Shown here piece after piece: positions 43,087 to 53,709 of a DNA stretch of 64,000 nt. The notes beneath the pieces were generated by a model. That model worked only from the letters and a program-made list of their open reading frames with translations. It was not told where the DNA came from and made no database searches. Position 1 is the stretch's first letter. Every line of letters starts with the position of its first letter. The stretch spans positions 3,658,001 through 3,722,000 of the forward strand of contig NZ_CP094358.1 of the NCBI RefSeq assembly GCF_022807975.1, in the 5' to 3' direction. A program made the position numbers and the translations under genes. This DNA is from Abyssalbus ytuae (GTDB lineage: Bacteria > Bacteroidota > Bacteroidia > Flavobacteriales > Flavobacteriaceae).

Positions 43087-44010
43087 ATGGAAAATAAAAA
43101 AACATATAAGATTAATTCTGTTGGTGATTTCCACCAAATTGCGGGTTTACCAAAACCTCAACATCCTATGGTAAGTCTGGTAGATTACTCACAGGTTGAA
43201 TATTTGATTGACAGTGATTCTCAAATTAGCTGGATTCAAAATTTTTATTCTATTGGCTTAAAAAGAAATATGGACGGAAAATTAATGTATGGGCAACAAC
43301 CATACGATTTTGACGAAGGATTGATGGCTTTTGTAGCTCCTGGGCAACTTATCAATTTTGAGATAATTAAAGATCCTGAGTTAAAACCATCGGGTTGGAT
43401 ATTGTGCATACATCCCGATTTTTTATGGAATACCCCTCTGGCAAAAAGTATAAAGCGATATGAATTTTTTGGATATGCGGTAAATGAAGCACTTTTTCTT
43501 TCTGAAAAAGAAGAAGTAATAATTGTGAATGTAATGCGAAATATTGAACACGAATACAATTCCAGTATTGATAAATTCAGCCAGAATATCATAATTGCAC
43601 AAATTGAAGTGCTATTGAATTATGCTGAACGTTTTTACCAGCGACAGTTTATAACACGAAAAATTACTAACCATCAAATATTAGGCAAACTGGAAAATGT
43701 ACTATCGGATTATTTTAAAAATGACAATCTTTCAGACCTGGGTTTGCCAACTGTACAGTTTATTTCAAACAACTTAAATGTATCGCCTAATTATTTAAGC
43801 AGTTTACTGAAGATTCTTACCGGACAAAATACTCAACAACATATTCATGAAAAAATCATTGAAAAAGCCAAGGAGAAATTATCTACCACTCATTTGTCTG
43901 TGAGTGAAATTGCTTATCAGCTTGGATTTGAACACCCACAATCGTTTAGCAGGTTATTTAAGAGCAAAACCAAAAAATCTCCTTTAGAGTTCAGGCAGGC
44001 TTTTAACTAA
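43087..44010 (+). CDS. AraC-family transcriptional regulator (paralogue 2)
   Basis: 307 residues. Same architecture as the gene at 40445-41365: MVSLVDYSQVEY, FDEGLMAFVAPGQLINFE, WILCIHPDFLWNTPLAKSIKRYEFFGYAVNEALFLSEKEE, then two HTH motifs (LNVSPNYLSSLLKILTG and LSVSEIAYQLGFEHPQSFSRLF). Starts 1 bp after the pseudogene stop, so it once formed an operon with it. It converges on the tricorn-like protease gene (47-bp gap). Confidence 0.93.
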   Translation: MENKKTYKINSVGDFHQIAGLPKPQHPMVSLVDYSQVEYLIDSDSQISWIQNFYSIGLKRNMDGKLMYGQQPYDFDEGLMAFVAPGQLINFEIIKDPELKPSGWILCIHPDFLWNTPLAKSIKRYEFFGYAVNEALFLSEKEEVIIVNVMRNIEHEYNSSIDKFSQNIIIAQIEVLLNYAERFYQRQFITRKITNHQILGKLENVLSDYFKNDNLSDLGLPTVQFISNNLNVSPNYLSSLLKILTGQNTQQHIHEKIIEKAKEKLSTTHLSVSEIAYQLGFEHPQSFSRLFKSKTKKSPLEFRQAFN

Positions 44011-44057
44011 TTTTAATGATTTGATTCAATAGTTTTATTATACCGTATAGTTCCGGA

Positions 44058-47000
44058 TTAATTCCTGTTAGTGTTTATTTGTCTTAAAAGTTCTTCAACC
44101 GCTGTTTTTAGCTGGGTATCCTGTTGTTTTGCTTTTTCATCAGGAGCATTCTTTACGAGAATATCCGGTACGGCAGGATGCTTATCCATATTGGCTCCTG
44201 TATTTTTAACAAACCATCCACGGTATGGCATTCGCACGTATGACCCATCGATAAGTCTATGCGATCCGGTTGAAATTACCGCACCAAAAGTAGGTTGCCC
44301 TACCAGGGTACCTATTTTTAAAGATTTATAGGCATGCGAAAAAATTTCGGCATTAGAATAACTTCTTTCATTACATAAGGCAATAGAAGGCTTCGTCCAT
44401 GCAGCTAAGGGTAAACGCTCACTATACGGATAATTTTCTTTAAAGTTGGCATGTTCTTTCTTTAAATCGGCAGCTGCACCGCGGGGGATGGTATATGCGT
44501 GTTGTTTTACATTTAAAACAGCCATCAGGTAATCTGTGGTCCAACCACCACCGTTATAACGCACATCTATTACAATACCTTCTTTTCCGTAACCTGCTGC
44601 CGTAATTTCTCTTTCAAAGCGTTCAAAACTTGTCCAGTTCATTCCCTGGATATGAATATATCCTAATTTTCCACCTGAATATAAATGGGTAAGACGTTTA
44701 CGTTCTTTTACCCAGGCAGTATAATTGGCTACTCTGTTTGTGGTATCGGGGCGGATAATAATTTCTGACGATTTTCCTTTAGGTGTGATTACAGAAAGAT
44801 AAATTTTCTCATCCGCTTTCCCATTAAGGAAGCTGTAATAATTTACCGAAGGAGTTAGTTTTTCACCATTAACAGCAGTGATGATGCTACCGGGTTCTAA
44901 AGTACTGGTTACTTTATCAGCCGGCATACCTGGCGTGACGGATACAATTTTTACAGTTCCGTCTTCTAACGGATAAACTTCAATGCCTAATTGTCCGCTA
45001 CGTTGTTGTTGCAGGTCTTCACGTTTTTCTCCTCCATACATTCCCATATGGCTGGCGTTAATTTGCCCCAACATCCAGTTAAATATGAATTTAAAATCGG
45101 TACTGGTAGATGCTTTCATAGCCAGGGGTTTGAATTGGGTTTTTAGAAGATTCCAATCGTGTTCATGGAAATGAGGATCATAAAAACCATCATTAATAGC
45201 TAGCCATGCATCTTCAAAAATCTGGTTACGTTCTTCCGGATAATTGATTTCCATTTTAGCGGAAAAGGAAATTTCTTCGGAGTTAGTTTTATTAGAAGAG
45301 TTGGCTTCCCCTCGTGCTAATTTAATTCGGTGAGGTTTTCCGTTCAGGGTAAAGTACAAATATTCTTTTTCCCTGTCAAGTTGAACAGCTGAGGGTTTGG
45401 AGTTACCCAGGGTTAATGCTTTTTTATCTTTACCATCCCACTTTATTTTGAATAAATCCGAAGTTACATCAATATTGGTACGTGTACCGTTGCCTGTAGT
45501 GTAATAAAAAGTTTTTCCGTCTTTGGAAATACCTTGTAAAAATTCACCACCGCTGTAATTTGTTACCTGTACTTGGCGTTCATAAATATCCTCTAGATCA
45601 ATAATTACAGGAGATGTTTTTTTGTTACGTTCTTTTTTCTTTTTTTCTTCGACGATTGTTTCTTTATCAGGTTCTTCAGAAGAACTTTCTTCCCAGTCGG
45701 AAGTAGTTTTTTCCCAGTTTTCTCTTTGTAGCCATACAAACCAAACATCGTAGTCACTGTTATTTCTGTTTGAAGTAAAGCCTATTTTTGTGCCGTCGTC
45801 GCTCCAAACAGGGTTATGGTCACCTTTCGGATGCATGGATATATTAGTGGCAGGTATTGAATTATCAACTTTTTGTATAAAAATTTCAGAATTGAATTCT
45901 AAATCCTGAAGGGTGTACGCCACCCATTTGCTATCAGGAGACCATGAAATATCCGAAGGTAAAGACCAGCCGTTATCGTTTAATATAACTTCATTTGTTA
46001 ACTCACCTTTTTTTGAGATTTCAGATACTATAAGTTTTCCTCTGCCCTGGGTATACGCCAACAATTCTTGATTGGGAGATAAAGATGGATTGTCAATTCT
46101 GGTATCTGAAAAAGTCAATTGTACGATGGTATGTTTTAAGGAACAAAAAATATCTTTTTGGTCAGGGTCGGAAGAAGTGATTTTGAACAAATTCTGGACT
46201 CCGTTCCTGTCTGAAGTAAAAATAACCGTTTCGTCATTTAACCAAAAAGCATTGTGGTCCCGATAAGGAGAGTTGGTCAGGTTAACGGTTCTTTTTTTCT
46301 TTTTCTCGTTTTCTGTCAGAAATATTTCTCCTCTTATAGTGAGTAAACTATATTTTCCGTTGGGGGAGGGCATTATTGAATACACATCTTTGGTGTATAT
46401 TTTGGTTTCAACCAAATCTAAACGATAATCGGCATTTATTTCAATAGATAAAGGAGTTACTTTTTTTGTGTTTACATCTACAAGGAACAATTTATCCATT
46501 TGTGAAACCACGATGGTACTGTGATGGTTTCCCAGTTGATAGGAAAAAATACCAAAATCCTCAAAATGAGTTATTGGGTCTATTTTTTTTACTTCGTCGT
46601 TGTCATTAAGAGTAGCCTTGTGGACATTATATTTCCCTGATCTGGCCGATTGAAAGAACAAAATATTGTTTCCACCCCAAACGGGTGAAAAATCATTGCC
46701 GTTAAAAGTTGTAATCTGGTGGTAAGTGTTTTTTTCAATATTATACACCCAAATATCTCTATTGGCACTCCCGCGATACTCTTCTCTTGTAATACGGCAG
46801 CTTCCTTTTGTAAAAGCTATAAGTTTTCCGTTGGGAGAAAGGGTAGCATCAAAACCCAGGCTGTTCATTATTCGTTTTGGTGTGCCGCCATTTAAAGAAA
46901 CTTCAAATATTTCCTGTTCTGCTTCTACTTGTGAAAAATTTCTTTTTGTACAGAACAAAGCTTTGTTGTTTGGGGTTACATCTGTTAAAATATCATTTGC

Positions 47001-47315
47001 AGATGAGTAGGTGAGTCGTTTGGGTATTCCTCCGTTTACAGGAATTACAAAAATATCGTTATTTCCAAATCGATTACTTTGAAAAACTATTTGGGAATCG
47101 TCACTGTTAAATAGCGGGTTGCTATCGTATGCTTCGTGTATGGTTAATCTTTTTGGGTTAGAACCGTCTTTAGCAGCTATCCATATATCACCTTGATAAG
47201 TAAAAGCAATAATATTGCCCTGATGATTAATGACAGGATTATGAATAAGAGGTTTTTGATTTTTGGCATTTAGGTTAAAGCAAAAGCTTAACAGTAGAAT
47301 TACTAAAATGCGCAT
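44058..47315 (-). CDS. Tricorn-like S41 protease
   Basis: 1085 residues with a signal peptide (MRILVILLLSFCFNLNAK). The N-terminal ~600 residues hold beta-propeller repeats of the TolB/WD40-like PD40 type (DGSNPKRLT, WSPDSKWVAY, WSDDGTKIGFTSNR). A charged insert of Glu/Lys (about 555-580) is followed by a tricorn C1-like helical bundle with the active-site His (H756 in NASHMGMY), a PDZ domain (about 785-850) and the S41 catalytic domain with Ser (S987 in NERSYSNAEIF). It degrades peptides, probably in the periplasm. It stands alone; the link to the adjacent SusCD locus is not clear. Confidence 0.93.
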   Translation of the reverse strand: MRILVILLLSFCFNLNAKNQKPLIHNPVINHQGNIIAFTYQGDIWIAAKDGSNPKRLTIHEAYDSNPLFNSDDSQIVFQSNRFGNNDIFVIPVNGGIPKRLTYSSANDILTDVTPNNKALFCTKRNFSQVEAEQEIFEVSLNGGTPKRIMNSLGFDATLSPNGKLIAFTKGSCRITREEYRGSANRDIWVYNIEKNTYHQITTFNGNDFSPVWGGNNILFFQSARSGKYNVHKATLNDNDEVKKIDPITHFEDFGIFSYQLGNHHSTIVVSQMDKLFLVDVNTKKVTPLSIEINADYRLDLVETKIYTKDVYSIMPSPNGKYSLLTIRGEIFLTENEKKKKRTVNLTNSPYRDHNAFWLNDETVIFTSDRNGVQNLFKITSSDPDQKDIFCSLKHTIVQLTFSDTRIDNPSLSPNQELLAYTQGRGKLIVSEISKKGELTNEVILNDNGWSLPSDISWSPDSKWVAYTLQDLEFNSEIFIQKVDNSIPATNISMHPKGDHNPVWSDDGTKIGFTSNRNNSDYDVWFVWLQRENWEKTTSDWEESSSEEPDKETIVEEKKKKERNKKTSPVIIDLEDIYERQVQVTNYSGGEFLQGISKDGKTFYYTTGNGTRTNIDVTSDLFKIKWDGKDKKALTLGNSKPSAVQLDREKEYLYFTLNGKPHRIKLARGEANSSNKTNSEEISFSAKMEINYPEERNQIFEDAWLAINDGFYDPHFHEHDWNLLKTQFKPLAMKASTSTDFKFIFNWMLGQINASHMGMYGGEKREDLQQQRSGQLGIEVYPLEDGTVKIVSVTPGMPADKVTSTLEPGSIITAVNGEKLTPSVNYYSFLNGKADEKIYLSVITPKGKSSEIIIRPDTTNRVANYTAWVKERKRLTHLYSGGKLGYIHIQGMNWTSFERFEREITAAGYGKEGIVIDVRYNGGGWTTDYLMAVLNVKQHAYTIPRGAAADLKKEHANFKENYPYSERLPLAAWTKPSIALCNERSYSNAEIFSHAYKSLKIGTLVGQPTFGAVISTGSHRLIDGSYVRMPYRGWFVKNTGANMDKHPAVPDILVKNAPDEKAKQQDTQLKTAVEELLRQINTNRN

Positions 47316-47494
47316 AAGGCTGTTAGTTTATATTGAGTTATTAACATAATTATTTACTTGGAGAAGTTTTAAACATTAAAAATAACCAGTTTAAATTTAT
47401 TTTAATTAATTTTTTGGTTTAAATACTAAATTTTAAGAAAGCTGTACTTTAAAATCGAGATATCTACATGTTTTATTTAATACATAAGCTATTA

Positions 47495-47526
47495 AATACT
47501 CCCCCTTGGTAATCTGGGGGAGTATT
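47495..47526 (-). terminator. Terminator-like hairpin after the first SusD
   Basis: A perfect 11-bp stem, AATACTCCCCC with GGGGGAGTATT, and a 10-base loop, about 40 bp beyond the SusD stop. On the minus strand it is followed by an AT-rich run. It lies 180 bp from the tricorn-like gene start and separates it from the SusCD operon. Confidence 0.82.
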
Positions 47527-47564
47527 AGCCAGTTCAAAATTACATTTAGAGAACAGATTGTTTT

Positions 47565-49052
47565 TTATATAGGGTTTTGTTCTATTAAAGGGTTAGCATC
47601 TATTTCATCCTGTGGTATTGCCCATATCCATCGATTATCACCGGCAGGAACTTCCAGTACCTCATTTGTTATAGACTCAGTGTGATTTGACCCGGTCCGG
47701 TCTAAGGGCAGGTTTAATCGTTTTAAATCGAGCCATCTGAATCCTTCTCCCCACAATTCAACCCGCCGTTGAATCATTATTTCATCAATTAAATCCTGGC
47801 CTGTATTAGTAGACAGGGTATAGTTGTCATCACGTGTTGATACCATTTCGAAAAGAACCTGGGCTGCGGGGCCGCCTTGTCCGTTTCTTGCCAATGCTTC
47901 TGCTTCAATTAAATACATTTCGGCTGCACGCATCATAGGAACATCCATACGGCTGTCGGAGGTACTTACCGTTAAAAACTTTTGATTTGTATATGGATGG
48001 CGGCTTGCATTCTCAACTATTTCAATCCCCGGAGGTAAATTCAGATGTTCTCCGGTAGGATCCCATAAAGTAGCTCTTACATCTGTTGGGGAGATCATAT
48101 CATATAAGAGGTTATTTATAGATCGTGGGTTGGCCCTGATAGAAGAAGAACTATAGTTTCTGGAAATATATGCTCCCAGATTACCGTAATAATTGGTTTG
48201 ATCTTCAACTATATGGCTGGCCCACATAAATTCATCATTAGATTCGGCATCATCCCGAAATCCCAGGGCATATGTTTCCTGATCCATCAAAAGATAGCCA
48301 TCTCTTGCTTCACGGGCGTATTGAGCAGCAATCGACCAGCTACCTTGTGTTAAGGCTACACGGGCTTTTAATCCTTTACCTACATTTGCGTTAAGGTGCG
48401 ATTTATTTTCCCGTACATATCCTTGTAATAAAACGATAGCAGCATCAATATCTTCATTTATTTGGGTGTATACTTCTTCAACTGTAGCACGGGCAAGAGG
48501 CTCGGTAGAATTGTCAAGCCTTATGGGTACTCCGGCTTGTTGGTTTTCTACACCCCTTTTATAGGCACCGGCCCATACCTGCACCAATTGGTAGTGTGCA
48601 TAGGCCCTGTATAATAAGGCCTGGCCTTTAATAATGTCTCTTTCTTCCTGTTCACCTTCAGCCTGGTCTACTCCGTTTATTAATATATTAGCATTGGCAA
48701 TCCATTTATAAAACATAGCCCAATGTGAGGTATTATATGAGTTTGTAGGATTAGAATTTAAAATCCATCTGTAGGAAGTAGTCCAGGTGGCAGAATTAAA
48801 TACGTGATCTTCACCTAATTCATCCATATTCATATTAAAAGATCCGGCACCGCCTCTTCCCTGGCTGTCGTAGCGAATATATAAGGCCCTGTGTATGCCG
48901 TTTAAGGCAGACATTGCATTACCTGTGGTAGTTATAATTGTAGCTGAAGACACCTGTTCGGTAGGATACGTATCTAAAAAATCTTTTTCACAACCTGTTA
49001 ATAGCAGATTGTATGAAAATATTAGTATGAAAATATATGTAATTTTTTTCAT
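47565..49052 (-). CDS. SusD/RagB-family outer-membrane lipoprotein (locus 1)
   Basis: 495 residues. A lipoprotein signal (LLLTGC at about 16-21) is followed by the SusD fold: ISALNGIHRALY-like N-terminus, GQALLYRAYAHYQLVQVWAGAYKRG, and a C-terminal IMIQRRVELWGEGFRWLDLKRLNLPL with WAIPQDEIDANPLIEQN. It binds glycans or other nutrients on the cell surface for the partner SusC, 13 bp upstream. Substrate not deducible, because no enzyme genes accompany this pair in the window. Confidence 0.95.
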   Translation of the reverse strand: MKKITYIFILIFSYNLLLTGCEKDFLDTYPTEQVSSATIITTTGNAMSALNGIHRALYIRYDSQGRGGAGSFNMNMDELGEDHVFNSATWTTSYRWILNSNPTNSYNTSHWAMFYKWIANANILINGVDQAEGEQEERDIIKGQALLYRAYAHYQLVQVWAGAYKRGVENQQAGVPIRLDNSTEPLARATVEEVYTQINEDIDAAIVLLQGYVRENKSHLNANVGKGLKARVALTQGSWSIAAQYAREARDGYLLMDQETYALGFRDDAESNDEFMWASHIVEDQTNYYGNLGAYISRNYSSSSIRANPRSINNLLYDMISPTDVRATLWDPTGEHLNLPPGIEIVENASRHPYTNQKFLTVSTSDSRMDVPMMRAAEMYLIEAEALARNGQGGPAAQVLFEMVSTRDDNYTLSTNTGQDLIDEIMIQRRVELWGEGFRWLDLKRLNLPLDRTGSNHTESITNEVLEVPAGDNRWIWAIPQDEIDANPLIEQNPI

Positions 49053-49065
49053 TTCTTTTTCTTTT

Positions 49066-52000
49066 TTAAAATTTGATATTTAAACCAAGAGAAACAATCC
49101 TGGAAGGTGTATATACATTCGAGGTTGTTCCGTTAAATTCCTCCTGAATATTTAATCCTTTTCGAGAATTTATTGAGAATACATTTTCGGCACTTAGATA
49201 TACCTGGGCAGTTGTAACTCCGATAACTTCCTGAAGTTCTGCCGGAAGATTATACATGAAATTGATTTGTCTTAGATTTAAAAAAGACGAATCTACCAGC
49301 CATCTGTCTGAAGTAGCATTGGAATCAGTTGTATTGGTAACATCCATTCGGGGTATATCAGTAATATCACCTGGTTTTTGCCATCTTCCAAGAATATCAG
49401 TACTTAATGCTGTACCATAAGTACCGGAACTCATAATACCCTGATAATTATAATCTAAATTTTCACCTCCCAGTTGATAGGTAAACATAAAAATTAAGTT
49501 AAAGTCTTTATACCTAAAAGAATTAGTAATGGCTCCTGTTAGATCCGGAATGGCTGTCCCTGCATAATGATATTCGGCATTTGCCTGATCGGTGGTTAAT
49601 GTATTACCTTCAACTATACGTATATCATCATCATTAGCATCGATTGCCTCTTGAGTTGCAAAATAAAGAGGTGAACCGTCTGCCGGGTCAACCCCGTACC
49701 AATCTTTTAACCAATAGTCATAAATAGAATGCCCGACCATTAATTTTTTAGAACCATTAATAATTTCCTCTTGTGGTAATTTTGTAAACTCATTTTCTAT
49801 GGTGGCAGCATTAAAGCCAAAATTCCACTTGAAATTTTCGGTTTTAATCACATCGTAATCAAGGCTAATTTCAATTCCTTTGTTATACATGGTTCCTATA
49901 TTTTGAGTAATTGAAGAACTACCACTTGAGAGGGGTAATGGAACATCAAATAATAAATTATCCGATTCGCGGTTGTAATATTCAACAACACCGTTTAATC
50001 TGTCAAAAAAGCGAAATTCAATAGCAATATCCGAACTTGCACTTTTTTCCCATTCCAGATTTCGATTTTCGAGGGTTGCCTGTAAAAATCCTGATTCGGA
50101 TTGATTGTTATAACCAAGATCGTACAGTCCCTGATAGGCGTATAAATCGATACCGGAGTTATTTCCGATTTCTCCATATGAAGCTCTTAGTTTTAGCAGA
50201 TTAATCCAGGTTTGATTTTTTATAAATTCTTCCTGATCTAAACGCCAGGCAAGACCTAAAGACCAAAAATTACCCCAACGAGTTTCACGTGCAAATTTGG
50301 AAGATGCATCGGTTCTGTAAGATAAACTAAAATAATATTTTTGCTTGTAGTCATAATTAAACCGTCCGAAATAGCTTTCATCATTACCTACAGCTTCATA
50401 TGAATTTAAATTTAATGTGGTAACAAAATTTATTAATTCGGTATTACCATCTGCAATAATCTCTGAGCGGGATCCGTCCAGTTCATTAAATTTCATTTCC
50501 AGGGATTCATGCCCCAGCAGGGCATTAAAATTATGACTCTCATTCAAACTCAGTGTATAGTTTAATAATTGGTTAAACCCAACCACAGTTCTACGATTGT
50601 AGGTTCTACCAGCTCTTCCTGTACCGGCAGCGTCTCCTACGAATTTATTTTCAAAATCAGTATTATAATAATGACGTTGGTCAAAACTGGCATTTGTGGT
50701 AAATGTCAGGCCTTCCGTAAACTGGATATTAAAATATGTTCTCCCGCTGATGGAAGTTATCTCATCCAGGTCTTCATTCCATTTCATTTCAGCTACAATA
50801 TGCCTACCATTGCTGGCACCACTGGGGCGGGTTATATCCAAATCATAAATTTTGTTACCATTTTCATCTAATACATAGGCTCCCGATGCGTCATGTTTAT
50901 ATATATTATATATGGGACCTATACCTCTGGCAAAGCGAACTGGATTTACAAAGGAACTGGATTGGGATGAAGTAGCCTGTGCCTGATTACCTTTTGATGT
51001 GGTTACTCCAATATTTAATCCCGTTTTCAGCCAATCATTGGCTTGATAATTTACCCTGAGGCGTCCGGATATTCTAGAGAAATCCGAATTAATTAAATAT
51101 CCTTCTTCATCGAGGTAGCCTAAAGAGGCATAATAATCTCCTTTTTCTGTACCTCCTTGATAACTAATGTCATAATTTTGACGGTATCCTACTCTTGTAA
51201 CAGCATCTTCCCAGTCTAAATCATCATATATAAGAGTTGCATTAGGATTAATTTTACCATCTACTCCTACAATTTGATCGTTAGGTACATTGTAGGGATT
51301 ACTTAATAATTCGTCATATATATTATTGGAGGCATATAAATTTGCAGCCTCCACATCGGCATCAGTATCAATTCCGGGTATAGCCCGGCTATTTCGGAGG
51401 GCTTCCCACATAATTTCGTAATATTGATCTGGATTTAACCTCTCATATTCAGGAATGGCCCGGTCTACTATACTGGAAGAAATGTTGATTGAAAATTCGC
51501 CTTTTCTGTTTTTTCCGCTTTTGGTAGTAATCATTACCACACCATTTCCTGCTTTATTTCCATATAATGCTGTAGAAGAAGCATCTTTTAAAATAGTGAT
51601 GCTTTCAATATCATTGGGATTAATAGAATTGATGTAACCATTAAACGGTATTCCGTCAACTACATACAATGGATCACTGGATGCTGAATAGGAGCCATAC
51701 CCCCTTATCCGGATACTTTGCCCGGAACCTGGTTGTCCGCTAGCCGAGGTAACTGTTACACCGGCCGATGAGCCTTCTATTGCACTTGTAAAGTTTGAAA
51801 TGGGTCTCATCTCTATATTAGCTGCATCAATTTGAGTGGCTGACCCTGTAAAATCACTTTTTTTGGTGGTTCCGTAGGCAACAACAATTACTGCATCGAG
51901 TTCGTTGAACTTTTCTTTTAGAACCAGATTTATAGTTTTATTACTGCCAACAGTAACACTTTGTGTTTCCATGCCAATATATGTAAACTCTAATACTTCT

Positions 52001-52596
52001 CCTTCCTCTGCGATAATTTGATATCTACCTTCAAAATCGGTGGTAGTACCCCGTGTAGTTCCCTGTACCTGGATAGATACACCGGGTAAGGGTAAACCAT
52101 CTTCATCCGTAACCAAACCAGTTACGGGTTGTTGGGTGGCTTTGACTATTAGCGAAGAAATTTCCTTATTTGTGATTGTGGTATCTTTTGTATTAGAAAT
52201 ATCTTTATTTTCTATTTCTTTTAAAAAATTAATCACAGATTGGTCGTTTCGGGGAAACAATACAATTTGATTTTTAAATATTTTAAAATCTATATTCGTG
52301 TCAGATAGAAGATTAGTGAGTACACTTTCTATTTTCTGACTTTCAGCATTTATACTTGCTTTTTCCGATACGTTAATAAGACTATTATTATAGAAAAAAT
52401 GATAATTACTTTCAGCTTCTATTTTTTTAAAAATAAGTTTTAATTCAGCATTTTCTACTTTTAATGTAATAGCCTGGGCATTAGCATTGGAGGCAAATAA
52501 TTTTACTACGCTAATACATACTAAAACAACATAGATTTTCATAATTCTTAGAAATTGTTTTCTAAGCAAAAAACCTTTTGGTTTGCTTTTTTTCAT
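49066..52596 (-). CDS. SusC-type TonB-dependent transporter with STN domain (locus 1)
   Basis: 1176 residues. Signal sequence ending ASNANAQ, then an STN (secretin/TonB short N-terminal) domain at about 45-110, which in FecIR systems signals to the anti-sigma factor. A carboxypeptidase-regulatory-like domain (GLVTDEDGLPLPGVSIQVQGTTRGTTTDFEGRY), plug (SITILKDASSTALYGNKAGNGVVMITTKSG) and 22-stranded barrel ending GLNIKF follow. The STN domain together with the FecR and sigma genes immediately upstream indicates substrate-induced self-regulation. Confidence 0.96.
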   Translation of the reverse strand: MKKSKPKGFLLRKQFLRIMKIYVVLVCISVVKLFASNANAQAITLKVENAELKLIFKKIEAESNYHFFYNNSLINVSEKASINAESQKIESVLTNLLSDTNIDFKIFKNQIVLFPRNDQSVINFLKEIENKDISNTKDTTITNKEISSLIVKATQQPVTGLVTDEDGLPLPGVSIQVQGTTRGTTTDFEGRYQIIAEEGEVLEFTYIGMETQSVTVGSNKTINLVLKEKFNELDAVIVVAYGTTKKSDFTGSATQIDAANIEMRPISNFTSAIEGSSAGVTVTSASGQPGSGQSIRIRGYGSYSASSDPLYVVDGIPFNGYINSINPNDIESITILKDASSTALYGNKAGNGVVMITTKSGKNRKGEFSINISSSIVDRAIPEYERLNPDQYYEIMWEALRNSRAIPGIDTDADVEAANLYASNNIYDELLSNPYNVPNDQIVGVDGKINPNATLIYDDLDWEDAVTRVGYRQNYDISYQGGTEKGDYYASLGYLDEEGYLINSDFSRISGRLRVNYQANDWLKTGLNIGVTTSKGNQAQATSSQSSSFVNPVRFARGIGPIYNIYKHDASGAYVLDENGNKIYDLDITRPSGASNGRHIVAEMKWNEDLDEITSISGRTYFNIQFTEGLTFTTNASFDQRHYYNTDFENKFVGDAAGTGRAGRTYNRRTVVGFNQLLNYTLSLNESHNFNALLGHESLEMKFNELDGSRSEIIADGNTELINFVTTLNLNSYEAVGNDESYFGRFNYDYKQKYYFSLSYRTDASSKFARETRWGNFWSLGLAWRLDQEEFIKNQTWINLLKLRASYGEIGNNSGIDLYAYQGLYDLGYNNQSESGFLQATLENRNLEWEKSASSDIAIEFRFFDRLNGVVEYYNRESDNLLFDVPLPLSSGSSSITQNIGTMYNKGIEISLDYDVIKTENFKWNFGFNAATIENEFTKLPQEEIINGSKKLMVGHSIYDYWLKDWYGVDPADGSPLYFATQEAIDANDDDIRIVEGNTLTTDQANAEYHYAGTAIPDLTGAITNSFRYKDFNLIFMFTYQLGGENLDYNYQGIMSSGTYGTALSTDILGRWQKPGDITDIPRMDVTNTTDSNATSDRWLVDSSFLNLRQINFMYNLPAELQEVIGVTTAQVYLSAENVFSINSRKGLNIQEEFNGTTSNVYTPSRIVSLGLNIKF

Positions 52597-52650
52597 AATT
52601 TTGGAATGTTTAGATGTTGATCAATTGTTTTTAATTGATTGGCAAACGAA

Positions 52651-52673
52651 AGAGGGTGTGTGGCGCACTCTCT
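52651..52673 (-). terminator. Hairpin between fecR and the STN SusC gene
   Basis: Arms AGAGGGTG and CACTCTCT (one G-T pair) around a 7-base loop, immediately after the FecR stop. It could reduce read-through so that the SusC gene depends on its own, sigma-driven promoter. A second small inverted repeat (ATCAATT/AATTGAT) lies at about 52619-52638. Weak as a terminator because the T run is broken. Confidence 0.35.
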
Positions 52674-52674
52674 T

Positions 52675-53646
52675 TTATTTTCTCATATCAATTGTAATTT
52701 CCTTATTTTCTATTTTGTAAATGATAGGGGAGGAGATCATTAATAGTTGCAATGATTCATCCAAAGTTAAATTGTCAAATGTTCCTGTATATTCATATGT
52801 TAATAATTTAGATGAGTTAATAGTTATTTTTACATTGTATTTTCTTTCAAGGTCAAGTACTACCTGTTCCATAGGGGTACTGTTAAAAACAAGGGTTCCT
52901 TTTTGCCATGCTATGACATCTTCTGATTTTACTTCTCCGATTTCTATTTTGTTTTCTGTTTTATAAAAGATAGCTTTCTGGGAGGGGGCAAGCAGGATAG
53001 GGGTTTCCTCTTCCCTTAAAAGCTCTACTTTTCCGGTAATTAGAGTAGTTTCTGTCTGAATATCATTCAGGTATGATTTTACATTAAAGGTTGTTCCTAA
53101 TACTTTAACATCAAAATCTTGTGTTTTTACTATAAAGGGTCTAAGGGAGTCATGAACAATATCGAATAAACCTTCGCCTACAAGAGTGACTGTCCTTATA
53201 TTGCTTTTAAAAGTCTCAGGATATTCTAAATAACTGCCAACATTCAATTTTACCGTACTTCCATCGGGTAATACTATTTCTCTTTTTTCAATATTTTGAG
53301 TATTTACAATTAAAGTTTCCGGTGTGTTTTTATTAATGAAATTTTGAGGCAGATTGCTCCAATTTTGATAAATAATAAAAGTTGTTGAAACAAGCAGAAT
53401 GATTATCACTGCATATGAAATATAACGGGAGTGGCTTCTCTTTTTTTGCTTTTGCTTAAAAATGTTAAAAGCAATATGATTATGAGGGGTTTTGATTTTT
53501 TTTAAAGAACCTGCTACGTAGTTAGCTTTTATTAAGTTATACTGTTTTTGGTTTTCCTTACTGTTTTTTAACCAATCCAGTACTATTTTTTTTTCTTCAG
53601 GATTAACTTCTTTTCTTATGTATTTGTGAAGCAGTTCTTCTTTCAT
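52675..53646 (-). CDS. FecR-family anti-sigma factor
   Basis: 323 residues. N-terminal cytoplasmic sigma-binding part (ELLHKYIRKEVNPEEKKIVLDWLK), one membrane helix (about 75-95, YISYAVIIILLVSTTFIIY), then the periplasmic FecR domain (REIVLPDGSTVKLNVGSYLEYPETF, GEGLFDIVHDSLRPFIVKTQDFDVKVLGTTFNVKSY) and a DUF4974-like end. It holds the neighbouring ECF sigma factor until the STN domain of the loaded SusC signals. The gap to the sigma gene is 63 bp. Confidence 0.95.
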   Translation of the reverse strand: MKEELLHKYIRKEVNPEEKKIVLDWLKNSKENQKQYNLIKANYVAGSLKKIKTPHNHIAFNIFKQKQKKRSHSRYISYAVIIILLVSTTFIIYQNWSNLPQNFINKNTPETLIVNTQNIEKREIVLPDGSTVKLNVGSYLEYPETFKSNIRTVTLVGEGLFDIVHDSLRPFIVKTQDFDVKVLGTTFNVKSYLNDIQTETTLITGKVELLREEETPILLAPSQKAIFYKTENKIEIGEVKSEDVIAWQKGTLVFNSTPMEQVVLDLERKYNVKITINSSKLLTYEYTGTFDNLTLDESLQLLMISSPIIYKIENKEITIDMRK

Positions 53647-53709
53647 TTTATATGGTCTTTATATAAAAGACGTCATAAAATGAGCTTCCCCCTATACTTA
53701 AATATAATT

